From Buxus sempervirens (lineage: Eukaryota; Streptophyta; Magnoliopsida; Buxales; Buxaceae): DNA of 64,000 nucleotides. The position numbers were made by a program, and so were the translations under genes. Below are positions 10,877-22,068 of this stretch, in pieces (the stretch's first letter is position 1; the number at the start of each line of letters is the position of its first letter). Location of the stretch: assembly GCA_947561395.2 (NCBI GenBank), contig OX387182.1:40231949-40295948 (forward strand), given 5' to 3'. The notes beneath the pieces were generated by a model that saw only the letters and a program-made list of their open reading frames with translations, did no database searches and was not told the DNA's origin.

Positions 10877-13672
10877 CTAATCTACTGTGCAGGATCGCCC
10901 CCGCGCTCCTCTGTGGGCTCTACCTCGAGATGATCGACGCCTAGAATATGCTAGAAGTCTCTCCGCCATGTAGCGCAGTCTCCGACCCACAATGGATTGA
11001 AGCTGATACTCCAAGCAATAGTCTGAAATGTCAGGAGGCAGGTCAGGAGCAGCATCTGGTGAGGAAGCCTCAGGCCCAGCAGGAACAGGCTCGACTGGCA
11101 AGGGAACCACCTCAGGTGCAACCGGGTCCACAACCGTATCAGTCTCGACTCCCGCAGCTCCAGAATGCTCCGCAGTGGCAGAAGAAGGACCAGGAACAGA
11201 AATAGCCGGGTCAATGGAAATAAAGTCAGAAATTGAAGTATCAAAATGAACCAAGGAGGTGAAGCTAAAGAAAACTTACCAGGGATGTCTGCAACAGGAA
11301 CTGGGGGATCCTGCTCAATCGGGTCAGCAACAGGGATGTCCTCTGGCTCAGGAACCATTGCTGGAGATGAAGGACCCACAGGATCCGTAGGAGCAGTGGG
11401 CACAGGAGGAACAACCAGATCAGCAGCTGGGGCGTCCTCAGGATCAGCAGCCCGAACCGGAGATGGGCCCGAAATAGGAAGGTTCAGCCCAACTAAGACG
11501 TCATGATCTGGGACTGGATCCTGCAAAAGTCAAATAGTTCATATCAAAACAGCAGAGAAACATGGAAATAAAAGAGATGAAGAAGTGGAAAACTATATAC
11601 CTGTCTGGCCCGAAGCTCAGCAACCAAAGTCTCCAGCTCCCTAATCCGGGCATCTCGTTGGACCACAACTGCATCGTGCTCAGCAATCAGATCATCGATG
11701 GCGGCCCGCTAACTCTGGAACCGATCCCTAAGAGCATTCAACTCCTCTACCTGCCAATAAGAATGGGATTAGATTCACAAATACTGAATTGAAGGAAATA
11801 AGATGAACTTACAGTGTCATCATGGACCCGGATGTAAATCCCGCCAATCTCTGTCACCCCGGCATGAGTGGGTCGATCCATTAGGCATCCAATGGACACC
11901 CTCCTGATCCACTCGTCTTAATCCCTAGCTACTGTAAGCCCCTCCGCATCCTGATACTGATCAAACTGGCCAATGTCAAAACTAGGCAGGAGTGTGTCGG
12001 GACCCACAGGAGGAGGGGGGACTGGGATACGAGGCATGCCTGTGTGCTGATAGTACAGGTGCTCTCCCAGGTACATCACCCTACCAAGCCTCCCAATGAA
12101 GCACGGGTGGGGCTGACGTCGGAGGTCTCGATCAAAAGCATCCTGTACTATCAGCTCACGGGCAACCCCGATATCCACATCCTCAAAGCGTGCTCATAGG
12201 AGCTACAAAGAAGAATAATGGTGTCAGATACAAATAGGGTACAGAAAAGAGATAAAAGAGAAAGGGATCAAGAATTTTACATCAGATCGTTGGGCACGAT
12301 CCAAGTGAACCCGAGCAATACGAGGCTGACTCCTGTCTGCATCTCTGACCTGGGCGGACCACCGCAGGGCAACAGGGAACTCCGCAACACCGGGCACGGG
12401 GGACGGGCGGAAGTAAGTTATGTAGGTGTACATGAACACCTGGAAAAAGAGAAATCAGCCAAGGATAAAGAAGATAAAGCCTAAGGAATAAGACAAGGCA
12501 GATGAATTTAGTACCTGCAGGATCTGCCAGAAGAACCGGCAGCTAACTCCATCACCTCTCGGAGTGGCCAGGCCTCGAACTACTCGGCACAATCCAGCCA
12601 AGATAGTCCCATATATAAGCCGACCCCATGCTAACTATCGGGTTTGGTGGAGATCTCTCAAAGCATCCAAAAAGAGAGGACTAACACTGGTCGTGTCCTC
12701 CTGGAAGAAGCAACTCCCGAGCATCAGTAGAAATACATACCGGAATATAGGTGCAAAGGCTGCATCCTCCACAGTAATGGTCGCGTGTCTCCCCTCAAAG
12801 TGTCAGGTAAGGCTCTCCCGCAGCCAACTAATAGAGATACAACCGCTCCGCCCGTCCCAAGCAGCATCAGGCAGGTTCTGGTATCCCAAGAGAAGGCCAA
12901 TGTCTGCAGCTAAAGGCCTGTCCAACACAATAGTCCGCCCCATCAGAGGAATGCCGGTGATCATAACAAAATCGGAAGGGCGGATCCCCAGCTCCACGTC
13001 TGGCAAATGAAAGGACTGCGTCTCCGAGAAGTACCACTCCATCATGGCAAAAATAAGGGGGCGGTCAGCTCGAAATGCGGGGATGCTAAGAAAATAATCC
13101 AGGCGGCACCTGCCGAACTCATGCCGGAGTGCCAGAGAGAGTGTCTGCACCAACTCACTGAATCTCCCCCAACTGCCTCGTAGATGAGAAGGAGGATACG
13201 GAAGAGGCACATCGGCATGGATGCACATGGAAGGGTGGCTATCCAAACCACTAAGGAGCTCTGTATCATGAACAGACGCTCTCAACTCCGCAGAGATCCC
13301 TATGCGGAAAGCTATAGCAACACCCTCCTGGCCTGAAGCTCCGGCCCGGCCTTGGCCCCTCTCTCTGGCTTGGTCTCGACCCCTCTCTCCAACTCTGCCT
13401 CCGCCTCTCTCTCGGCCTCTACCGCGGCCTCGAACAGAAGCAGCAACAAGCTAAAAACAGAAATGAATAAGCGAAGTCGGTTTCAAGGGAAGCAAGAAAA
13501 GAAAGAAAGAATTGAGAAACCTACCTCAACAGAGCCCTCTCCAGAGCTCTCTCTGGAATCATCTAACGGCTCCGACAGGGTGGCACTAGAACTCGCCTCT
13601 GTCCGAGCCCGAGAAGTGGAGGATGATCAGCAGGGTCAGCCTCCTCTCGAACACGGGAACGACTCCTAGACA
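10877..13672 (-). pseudogene. Antisense plant-mobile-domain protein gene 2 of the Tat element, multi-exon
   Basis: An ATG lies at 13672-13670. Exons bounded by GT-AG sites: 13672-13525, 13450-12515, 12439-12281, 12203-11813, 11750-11601, 11520-11280, then a last part ending at 10877 whose junction I could not fix. Exon 2 starts with an Arg/Gly-rich stretch (RGRGRGRERGGG) and then a plant-mobile-domain-like region (LIFAMMEWYFSETQSFHLP, VMITGIPLMGR). The exon at 11750-11601 is a coiled coil. The C-terminal part is Pro/Val-rich and ends in RRRSSRGRAHRGARGR, a basic tail. In-frame stops are present in several exons, for example a TGA at the start of the fourth, so this copy is inactive. It lies head-to-tail with antisense gene 1 and has its own palindrome pair upstream. 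The function is not known. Confidence 0.65.
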
Positions 13673-14852
13673 TCTACAAGCCACAGGCAAGTGTTTTATG
13701 ATTTTCAGTTCAAGTTTATCAGGAATTTTACCTTGCTTTGGGTCTAGGTTTCGGTTCTAGTTCATCAGGGATCTTACATGATTTTTTTCAAAATTGTGTC
13801 TTGAAGGAATCTTATTTTACTTCTATCATCTGTTTCGGTTCAAAATTTTTTAAGTAATTGGTATTTCTATTCCGATTCTAAAGCTTTTTGTCCTAAGGAT
13901 ATCTACAAGGCTTAATATCTGCTAATTTATTGCAGGACTCCTACATGAAAGCCGGACAGTGATGCAAAGGCAAAAGGTCTCAGCTAATCAAAGATAAAAA
14001 TGAACTGTGGAACCTAAGGACCAAGCAGGTAAAAGTGCTGGCAGTCGAAGCACCACTTTGGTTAAAAGCATGCTAAAATCAAATTAAGGGAAAAATAGAG
14101 CATAGCATAGCATCTGGCAATCGGTTCTAAGAGAATTACAGATCAGGAAAAAGCCAAAGTAAATTGCAGCTTTATATCAGCAATCCATACAGTCCAAGAG
14201 CATGCAATCAGCTATTAAATAAATACCACCAGCAGTCAATTCAAAGTTCTTGGATACTGTCAATTCAAGGGAATCACCCAATAAACGAGCCATTGTTCTA
14301 AGGAATCATAGACCAAGAATTGACAAGTCGAAGCAAATTGCAAGAAACAAGACAGCAAAATGGCATGGTATTAAAGTTTTACCATCAACAGTATTGAAAA
14401 TGCAGGATTGGAGGATCATTTCATTCGTCCAACATTCTAATTAGACATGGATTTGATTGCAAGAAAAAATCTGAACATGAGCTCACTGACCTGGACGAAC
14501 AGTGGGGAATTGAGCGTCTGATTGCAAGTATGGAATCGAAGTAGAGAAGGACAGGTCGCCGGAACGATCACCGGAGGTCGGCACTCCCACGCTGAGCTGA
14601 GAAAATCACCGAAAATCAGAGGAGACTGAGCTAGGGCTCGACCATTGCCATGAATGGGCGATCACTGGAGTGTTGCTGAAGTTAAGGGCTATCGCCGGCA
14701 ACAATGGAAGTCGTCGAAGAGAAAGTAAGTCACCAGAGAAGAAAGAGAAGCTGTCGGGGACGAAGAAGAGAAAAGGGGTATCTGATTTGAGTATTCGGAG
14801 AAGAAGAGAAGAAAGGAAAAGTCGCGGTCGCGCGCGACTAAATAAAAACAGG
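13673..14852 (-). other. Presumed 5' leader region of antisense gene 2
   Basis: No coding region is supported. The stretch lies between the first ATG of antisense gene 2 and the palindrome pair at 14853-14916, so it would be 5' untranslated sequence, possibly with an intron, if transcription starts near 14830. A TATA-like TTTTATTTAG (minus strand, about 14838-14847) lies next to the palindromes. Confidence 0.4.
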
Positions 14853-14916
14853 TGTATCCAACGAAACATGTCGGATACAAATAGGGCATTTCTTATCCGA
14901 CCGATTATGTCGGATA
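14853..14916. promoter_or_regulatory. Palindrome pair in front of antisense gene 2 (39-bp period)
   Basis: Two palindromes are centred at 14866 and 14905, 39 bp apart. The first has 10-bp arms with one mismatch (TGTATCCAAC/GTCGGATACA). The second has perfect TATCCGAC/GTCGGATA arms around CGATTAT. Spacers are 7 nt. A TATA-like sequence on the minus strand lies about 20-25 bp downstream of the first centre, the same order of elements as at antisense gene 1. Confidence 0.75.
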
Positions 14917-15414
14917 CAAAAGAAAAACAGAAAAAAAAAAGAGAAAAAAAGAAAGAAAAAAAGAGAAAGAGAAAAGGAAAAAAAATGGGAAAAAGGAGAA
15001 AAAGAAAAGAGAAAAAGGAGAAAAAAAAAAGGAAAAAAAAAAGAAAAAAAAAAGGTAGAATGTGTGCTACAAAATCTGCTATTTTCAGAAAAAAAACCCT
15101 ATTTTTGGCTTAAAATCCACGTCATAGCCACGAGAGCTCAGTGGAATTTAGGACAACTTGGGGAAATGTGTTGGTCAAAAGGAAAATATTCATTCAATTT
15201 TTAACTTGGTTTGAAAAATCAGTTTTCAAAAATCTCATTTTGGGCTTAAAATCCGCTTCATAGCCACGAGAGCTCAGTGGAATTTAAGACGTCTTGAAGA
15301 AATGCCCCCCTTAAAGTTAGGGCTTTTTGGCAAATGTTCACCCAAAATTATTTTGCGAAATTGAATTGAACCAAGCAATTCATGGTTAAGGGAGCGCAAT
15401 TTGGGCTTGTTTAA
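14917..15414. repeat. A-rich stretch and a 136-bp direct duplication before the polypurine tract
   Basis: From 14925 to 15055 the sequence is almost pure A/G. Then GGCTTAAAATCC and the following CATAGCCACGAGAGCTCAGTGG occur twice, starting at about 15107 and 15243 (136 bp apart), with small differences. Each copy holds the self-complementary CCAC...GAGCTC...GTGG. No gene is visible. Confidence 0.7.
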
Positions 15415-15458
15415 TCTTTGCAGCTCATTGCTTTGCAACACCCGCAAAGAGGGGCAGT
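15415..15458 (+). promoter_or_regulatory. Polypurine tract with a flanking stem-loop, Tat element
   Basis: The purine-rich GCAAAGAGGGGCAGT (15444-15458) stands directly before the LTR start at 15459 and would prime plus-strand DNA synthesis. Its 5' part pairs with TCTTTGC at 15415-15421 (7-bp stem, 22-nt loop). A similar stem (9 bp) encloses the polypurine tract of the gag-only element at 35293-35337, so the structure appears conserved. Confidence 0.75.
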
Positions 15459-15987
15459 TGTAGACACCCCATTTTACGGCTAGAGAAAGGTTTTAGGTAC
15501 TTCGATCTAAGTTTGGGGGTACATACACACTGAGGCTCTATCCTAGAGAAAGTTAGAAGATGAGAGATTGCTCAAAATTAAAGAAGAAGTGTTGAAAATT
15601 AAAGATAAAAAGTCCCTTGTGAGCTTGAATGCCTTTGATAAGTGTGAGAGCGAAATTGGGTAGAGTTTCTCCTTCTCCAACAAGAGACTTCAATCGGAAA
15701 ATTTACAACTCTTTGTATGAAGGAGGACCCCTCTATTTTTAGGCAAAAGGAGGGGCAAGTGATTTCCAAGGGTATGAACCAAAAATCTCTCCAGATCCTT
15801 CCAATTGAGGTTCAAAGCATGCTTAGGAAGGAATTAGAGGGATTTTCTAGGGTAGATTTGCCAAGCCAAGGCCTTCAAAAAGAGGTTGTAGACACCCCAA
15901 ATTGCATAGTAAAAATGATGAATAATTGGCAAAAATCATTCTTTCCTTTGAAACCAGCACAAAATTTGAGAAATAAGCATTTTTTCT

Positions 15988-16131
15988 TGTATCCGACAAC
16001 TCAGGTCGGATAAAAGCATATCCTTTCATATTCGACAGAAGTTGTCGGATATAAGCAGGCGTAAATGTATCCGACGACATATGTCGGATACATATATGTG
16101 CTCGTGTATCCGACCTGATATGTCGGATACA
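15988..16131. promoter_or_regulatory. Phased palindrome array in the solo LTR (four units, 39-bp period)
   Basis: Centres lie at 16001, 16040, 16079 and 16118, each exactly 39 bp from the next. Arms are TGTATCCGAC/GTCGGATACA in the best two units and slightly shorter in the others. Spacers are AACTCAG, AGAAGTT, GACATAT and CTGATAT, all 7 nt. The array ends about 165 bp upstream of the TATA box at 16296. Confidence 0.9.
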
Positions 16132-16295
16132 AGATTTTTGCTCAAAATTAGGGTTTTCCAAGAGTTTTCACTTTTACCATCATATCCTTCATTAAAGGAG
16201 TGGAAATCTCAGAAATAGCCTTAGGATTAAGGTTGGTGGGCTCTAGACATTATTTTGTGTCTAGCATCATGCAAACCCTAACCTTAGCCTTTGCC

Positions 16296-16304
16296 TATAA
16301 ATAG
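16296..16304 (+). promoter_or_regulatory. TATA box of the solo LTR promoter
   Basis: The site reads TATAAATAG and sits in the same context (GCCTATAAATAG...GGC) as the TATA box of the related LTR at 56612-56620. It is the expected U3/R promoter of the LTR. Confidence 0.75.
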
Positions 16305-18610
16305 GAGGCTCCTCCTTAAGCAAATGGCTAATAAGTTGGAGATTGAAGAGCTCCGAGTGAAGAAGGGAACTGCTGCCGCATTGCTTCTAGACACCCAGGT
16401 AAGCCTAAACCCCTCTTTATTTTTCTGTCTTTACATTCTAAAGTTAGTTCTTTTCTTCTACCCCTCTGTAGAATAAGGCCTACTCTATGTGTATGTAAAC
16501 CCTTCCTCTACTCAAAGTACCTCAAGACTCCCCCTAGCCGTAAAACGTGAAGGCGGGATCTAGGGGAAACGAGACTGAGGATTGATCCTTAGTGTTAGAA
16601 CCTTGTTGAAAAGCCTTTTGAATCTATGAAAACCGTTTCATACTCAAAGTACCCCAAGATTATCTCAAAGAACAGTAAAACGGGGAGAGAGAACTAAAGG
16701 AAACGAGAATGGAATGGAACCCTAGGTCTTTTTAGAACCCCCATTTGATTGATATGAATGCCATATGTGGTTATGTTGTACTTAAAGAAATGATTTGTAC
16801 ACATGCACATATTGCACTTGTTTTGTCGGATTTGGCTTGTATTTTGGATCTATTGCCGTCATTGTGGTAGATCTCAAATAAATAGCCCCAAGCAATTCTG
16901 GGATGTTCATTATCGATTTCAATCAAGTTTATTTCAAATCTAGAAGACCTCTAGGTCTAACCTCTCGGTTTTGGGCATTTTTTGCTCAACTTTAGGGTTT
17001 TTGGCATATTCTTTCCAATCGGAGGGAATGGTGAGCCAACCTTGTACCCTATTTCTTCCTAGAGGTTCTTCAACTTTTTTTTAAATGATTTTGATTCATA
17101 TTGCACGGTTCACACACATCTTATCACTGTTTTGAGTTGATTTTCTTTAAAAAGGCTGAAACTGGACAGCAGCTATACCCCAACTTCGGACACTCGTAAC
17201 TTCATCGTCCGGATGAATTTTGGAGTAATTCCAAAGCCATGGGAAAGCTGAGGCTGTATATTTTATGCCTGCAAAATTTTATTAATTTTTATGGAGTGGA
17301 TTTTTGACACCTCTCAGTCGAAATTGATAGGTCAGTTCAGGTATGATTGTAGAACTTGTCACTTCGACTGAGCGCCAGGTGTTCGTTTTAAGTCCGATTC
17401 GAGTGATTATTGTTTCTGTGTTTTCCATCGGAAGTCTAATTTCAAATCCAGTTGGTTTCATAATTTTTTAACTCCATTTGTGTCGTGGGTAACAGATTTA
17501 CTCAGAACTGCTCAACAGCACTTTTCTGGGTTAATCTGTGATCCTCGGGGCCTGTTCGGGAGGTCACCCAAGGCACATCCGGATGAATTTTTGTATGAGG
17601 CTAGTTTCATTTGAAATATGGCTCTACATACTTAATTCATGCCAAATTTCACTGATTTATATAGAGCCAATTGTTCTAAATGAATTTCCAAAGTTGCCCG
17701 CTTGTTACTTTTACTGATTTCCAACAGCAACTTTCAAAGGAGCATAACTCCTAGGATTTTAACCAGATTTGATTGAAAATTTGCATGAGTCTTCTATTTA
17801 TCATAATCTTTCAAATGGATTTGGTTTGATCCAATTTAAATTAGATTTGAATGATTTCAAGACAAATGGCTCTAGCTTTTACCGAATTTTCCGGATTTGT
17901 CTCAATTTGGTTTTATTCAAGTTTTGCTTTGATTTCCATCTAATGGTGATATTCCAGAAGTGATAATGATATAAAAGAGGATCTGGAATTCATTTGGATT
18001 TCTCATGTGAAAGTATCATACATTTGTTTAATCCTTTTTCAAGGTTTTTGATTATTTTAGCAAGCCTTCGTTATTTTGAGCATGAACAACACTTGGCAAC
18101 CACCGTGTGCGGGTGAGTGGGGGTGCCTAACACCTTCCCCCATTCATAATCTAATCCCCTTACCCATCTCTGGATTTGATTTTCAAGTAGAGTTATTTTT
18201 ACTCTAGTATTTGCCTTTTTGCTCTTTTTGATGATTTTTGGTGTCCATTCACACCTTTAAAATTGGATGGTTGCGACTCTCCCATTTTCGTTGAGCCCAT
18301 GTGTTGACGGAGGGGAATCATCTCGGTGATTTTTCCATGTCTCACAGAGGTACAAACCATAAGTAAGTCATAGGTCCCGGCCTTTTACGTTTTGTCAATA
18401 TTTGTGTGGAACAGTATATACAGTGCGATGCATGTTACACTGCACTTATATTACGGTTATTACAAAAAACACCACCATATATATATATATATACGGTGGA
18501 ATTTCTAGTATTCTCCCATGTGGCACTACTGATGTGGCATAATGACAGAATCTTCCATATGCTACGTCAGATGACCAATTCCACGCACACACATGTGATC
18601 GATTGTTTGG

Positions 18611-18693
18611 CAACCATATTGGAAATACGGTTGACCACCGTACTACCAATACAGTACAATACAAAACAAAGTAACTGTATATTAATATACAGT
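18611..18693. promoter_or_regulatory. Degenerate palindromes near the end of the Tat 3' LTR
   Basis: The units are ACCATA/TACGGT around TTGGAAA (centre 18622), ACCGTA/TACAGT around CTACCAA (centre 18646), and a perfect 20-bp palindrome ACTGTATATT/AATATACAGT at 18674-18693. A (TA)n-centred hairpin CCACC/GGTGG lies at about 18472-18499. Arm sequences match the 28-bp-period arrays elsewhere, but spacing here is irregular (24 and 37.5 bp). Confidence 0.5.
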
Positions 18694-19717
18694 GCACCAA
18701 GTATCTTATGATTTTGGATTTTGATCTCCAAATACTTCTATCATTTTCTCTTATTTTAGTGTAATTTAGGGTGTTTACAATTCTAGAGCGATCGTAGAGG
18801 TTCGTGGTAGGGGTTATTGTAACGCCCTGAATCTAGTTCTATGCAAAACATGTACCAAACTCGTACCCGAAGTGCTACTAGGCCCAAAGCAACTAATACC
18901 AAACAATCAAATTAACCAATTCTAATTAATATTAGAGTGTACCAATTCTAATTAATATTAGAGTGTAGAAATAAAATTCAATTAATCAAATAACCATAAG
19001 TGTGGTCTTAAAGTCAAGTCAAACAACCATAATAAAATAATATCCAAGTTTGGTAAAAAAATAGGTAAAACTAAACTCTCTCACTTTCATAACAAATCCA
19101 ATAATAAGTCCATCAAAATAAAAACATCTGATAATAACCTTAAGTAAAAGAAAACAATTAGTCAGGATAATAATAATCCTTAGAAACAAAATCAGGAAAC
19201 TCTCCTCCATGATGATCAACCCAGGACACGTCCTCAGTGGGTCAGTTGTAAGCACCTCTTTTTTGCATCTCTCTAAAAGCTAGAAAGCAAAACCCTAAAA
19301 GACAGATCAAAACCATAAAGAGTAGAAGGTGACTTTCTGCTTGAGCTCGAATTGATTTCCATACCAATTCCAATGGATATAGAATCCCAACATAGTTCCA
19401 ATGCAATTAAATTTGCACGAATCGGGGTCCGGATAGAGAAGATATGAGCTAAACAATCCCAAGGGCAAAAAGGTAATAAAATGTAGAAAGACCCATCACT
19501 GGGCAAGTGTGTGGGTCTCACCTGATAAATAGCAAATTTAAGTGCTAAAAGGCAAAAACAAAGAAAAGATAGAACAAAGGACATATTAGTAAAAGGCTTA
19601 AAATATCTTAATTAAATTAATTAAGATAAATAAAAAAGAAAAGAAGTGGAAAACCCGAATTCATCCAAGGTGGGTGGCTGAATCACCTTAGCCATCAAAT
19701 CAAGCTAGCCAAGGGAG

Positions 19718-19989
19718 AACCGTATGAACTATACGGTTGATTCGAAATGACGTTTTGTGGTGCGCTACTCGAGCAGCAAATCATGATGCGCGGTGCTAAT
19801 TGATGGGACTAAAAGCAACCATACTGTATATATGGTTGCATTTAGCCCACTGATCGATGCGATGTGTGCGTCAGTGGCTATCCCCTCATTAATGTTGAAA
19901 AGACCGTGCTCAACCGTATGTATTATATGGACATGACCAAACCGTATGAGCTATACAGTTTTGACCAAACCGTATAATGCATACAGTTT
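19718..19989. promoter_or_regulatory. Palindrome array upstream of the TATA box of LTR B
   Basis: Units have ACCGTA-type arms around 7 nt. Centres are 19728 (AACCGTA/TACGGTT, spacer TGAACTA), 19827 (GCAACCATA/TATGGTTGC, spacer CTGTATA), 19922, 19950 and 19978. The last three are exactly 28 bp apart, and the last ends about 13 bp before the TATA box TATAAAT at 20003. Spacers TGAACTA and TGAGCTA match TGATCTA in the second array of the same LTR. Confidence 0.8.
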
Positions 19990-20002
19990 TCTACCCATGC
20001 AC

Positions 20003-20009
20003 TATAAAT
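20003..20009 (+). promoter_or_regulatory. TATA box of LTR B
   Basis: The site reads TATAAAT, about 25 bp downstream of the last palindrome centre. That matches the 25-30 bp distance found in the gag-only element LTR and at antisense gene 1. Confidence 0.65.
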
Positions 20010-21243
20010 TGAAAATCCGAACACAGATTTTGCGTTGGTCGTTTTTTTCTATTTCTCCTCTATTCCTTTGCAACTCCAACCTCCAAAATCACTCCAAAAC
20101 CTTCTTGAATCCTTTCAATCTCATGGATAAGCCTTAAGAAATCCCTCCCATCTTCTTTGATCCCTTCCTAACTATCACCCAAGATTTGGGGAGCTTGACA
20201 AAGAAGGGAAAGGAGCTGCTCCACCTATTGTGAAGGCTTCTCAAGGAGTTCAAGCCAAGCACCTCCAAGGACCTTTGTCCATGAAGGTAAAGTTTCTTTC
20301 TTGTTTTCATACAGCTTATATGATTCTAAGTGAGTAAATAGCATTATTTTTTAGCTTTTATATCCTTGGCTCCTCTCTTCGTGCTCTTCTCCTCTCTTAT
20401 GTTTACTTATCCTCTCAAAGAAGTGATCCATCATGAGGTAAGAATATGCAAGGGTGGTCATGTAAGGGAGTGAGAGGTCCATGGAGACTTTCAAGGTCTT
20501 TTAAGGCCACTTAGTTATATTCTTTCTCCCCCCACATCTTGATCACTGTACCCTTTTAATCCGCCCACTTCCTTTCTTTATTTAGCTTACTTCATTCCCT
20601 TAATGCAAGTGTTGGTTTCCTTGCATTGTGTGTTTTAATTCCATGAGTTTAGTAAGGAGTATACATATGACACTGAATCTGCATGCATGTGTTTGAATGT
20701 TTTAGTTTCCTTATTAATATCATGGTTGCTTGCTTGATGTTTGGACTTGTCTAACTCTTGTCTCATTTCGTTCTCCAGCATGATTTCAATCAATATGCAC
20801 CCACATGCCATGTACACACCACTGGTTTCAAGCATGTATTGGATGATGCATTTAGCTCTCCTATATTATATTTGTCTGCTAATTGTGTATCATGTGTGGT
20901 TTGGCCGTGGACTTTAGAAAGAGGCCTCTCGGGCCCTCAACCACCCCTTCATCCTTTAAGGGAGTTGAGCTTGCTTCTTGAACTGAATGTGGAGAACCCA
21001 TTCTCTATTTGAATATCGGGGACTCCGTCTTAGAAGAGGGAGAAGGAGCCCCAAGCCCTTCTCCCTACACCATTTTGGCTAATCATGTAGGGAATGGGTT
21101 AAAGAAGCTTAAAATCAATTTGGAGCCCTCTGAGGGCCAGTCCAGTGGCCCACACATGCCATCAGTCTCACCTGAAAAGGGGACCCCAAAACTCCCTCGG
21201 GAAAATTAAATTTGCTTAATTCTTGTGTAAACCGTAAAATCAT

Positions 21244-21319
21244 GCTGTATGATCTATACGGTTTCACTAGAACTGTATGATTTATACGATTTTGCCAGAA
21301 CCATATGAATTTTACGGTT
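21244..21319. promoter_or_regulatory. Second palindrome array of LTR B (three units, 28-bp period)
   Basis: Centres lie at 21253, 21281 and 21309, exactly 28 bp apart. Arms are GCTGTA/TACGGT, AACTGTA/TACGATT and AACCATA/TACGGTT; spacers are TGATCTA, TGATTTA and TGAATTT. The array lies about 1.25 kb downstream of the TATA box, the same arrangement as in the gag-only element LTR. Confidence 0.8.
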
Positions 21320-22068
21320 ATGTGCCAAAAGTTCGTAGATTCTTATTTTTGGTTCTAAATTGGTTTAAAATCAATTCTTAAAGCAAACCTTAAGACCAAC
21401 AGGGTCTCTGGATGCCCAGAGACCCAAATTGGGACTTTGGGCTCATTCCAAGCCCATCTTGGTTACCAATGGGGCCCGCCCTTTTGTCTTACCCCTGACT
21501 AATTGGACTCCACTGTGGGCTATTCCCGAGCCCACAGTAATCTAAAAGCCAAAAGGAACTAATCCTCTTCCCAAATTTCATCCCAAATCAAGTAAGCAAG
21601 AACCAGAAAGGGTACTACACCGACAGCAACCCTAAGAGGGACTTAGGCTGTTCCCAGCCTAAATTGGCATTCCGTGGGCCTTCCAACAGGGCCAACCATT
21701 TAGACTCAGATCACTTAAAGCTAAAATGATAAAAATCTAAGAAAAGGGACTTACACCACTAATGTGGTCCCGCCAAGACTTAATTGAGTGTGTATGCTTG
21801 TTAGGACAAGTGAGATAAAATTGACTCGCCAAAGGGTAACCAAGGACAACCTGTGGGACCTGTCATTTGACGAGGTGGGTCGGGGTGTCTACAAACATCC
21901 CCGAACCATAACCGGACCCTTTCCTAGAATCTCGATGCGTAGACCACCTAATTGACATCTTTTAGGAATCTAGGTGTCTGCTTGCACCCCATCAAGTAGT
22001 GGCGACTCCCAACCCCCTTAATTCCTCACATTTGATACCCTGGAGGCGTGTCGATCCTACACGCCCTC

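Larger units (their letters stand above)
15887..18346 (+). mobile_element. Solo LTR (TGTAGACACC family), TSD GAGGT
   Basis: This 2460-bp LTR begins TGTAGACACCCC and ends CATGTCTCACA. The 5-bp duplication GAGGT is present at 15882-15886 and 18347-18351. It is homologous over its middle and end to the solo LTR 52734-57991 (shared CTCTAGCCGTAAAACGTGAA, the TATA region and the same end), but the two carry different palindrome arrays at the same position. A splice-donor-like CAGGTAAG lies at about 16397, after the TATA box, suggesting a spliced leader. There is no coding capacity. Confidence 0.9.
1399..18779 (+). mobile_element. Degenerate Tat-lineage Ty3/Gypsy retrotransposon, 5' part outside the window
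   Basis: In order on the + strand: gag C-terminal part, aspartic protease, reverse transcriptase, RNase H, a second RNase H, integrase, a non-coding stretch, two antisense plant-mobile-domain genes, a polypurine tract and a 3' LTR. The second RNase H between the first RNase H and integrase, together with antisense ORFs between integrase and the LTR, is the known signature of the Tat/Ogre/Retand group. Every + strand domain is broken by stops or frameshifts, so this copy is inactive. It was hit by a solo LTR in gag (ending 1398) and by a solo LTR in its 3' LTR (15887-18346). The 5' LTR and primer-binding site are not in the window. Confidence 0.9.
15459..18779 (+). mobile_element. 3' LTR of the Tat element, split by a solo LTR
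   Basis: The LTR begins TGTAGACACCCC directly after the polypurine tract. It is opened at 15886 by the solo LTR 15887-18346 (TSD GAGGT) and resumes at 18352. I place its end at GGGTGTTTACA (18779), which is nearly the inverse of its start, giving about 856 bp without the insertion. The 5' LTR is not in the window, so the end cannot be checked against a second copy. Near the end are palindromes with ACCGTA-type arms (18611-18693). Confidence 0.6.

Noticed and set aside
14670-15113. A Lys-rich protein of 147 residues on the plus strand
   Set aside because: It is an A/G-rich low-complexity tract next to the polypurine tract region; it covers the palindrome pair and has no domain.
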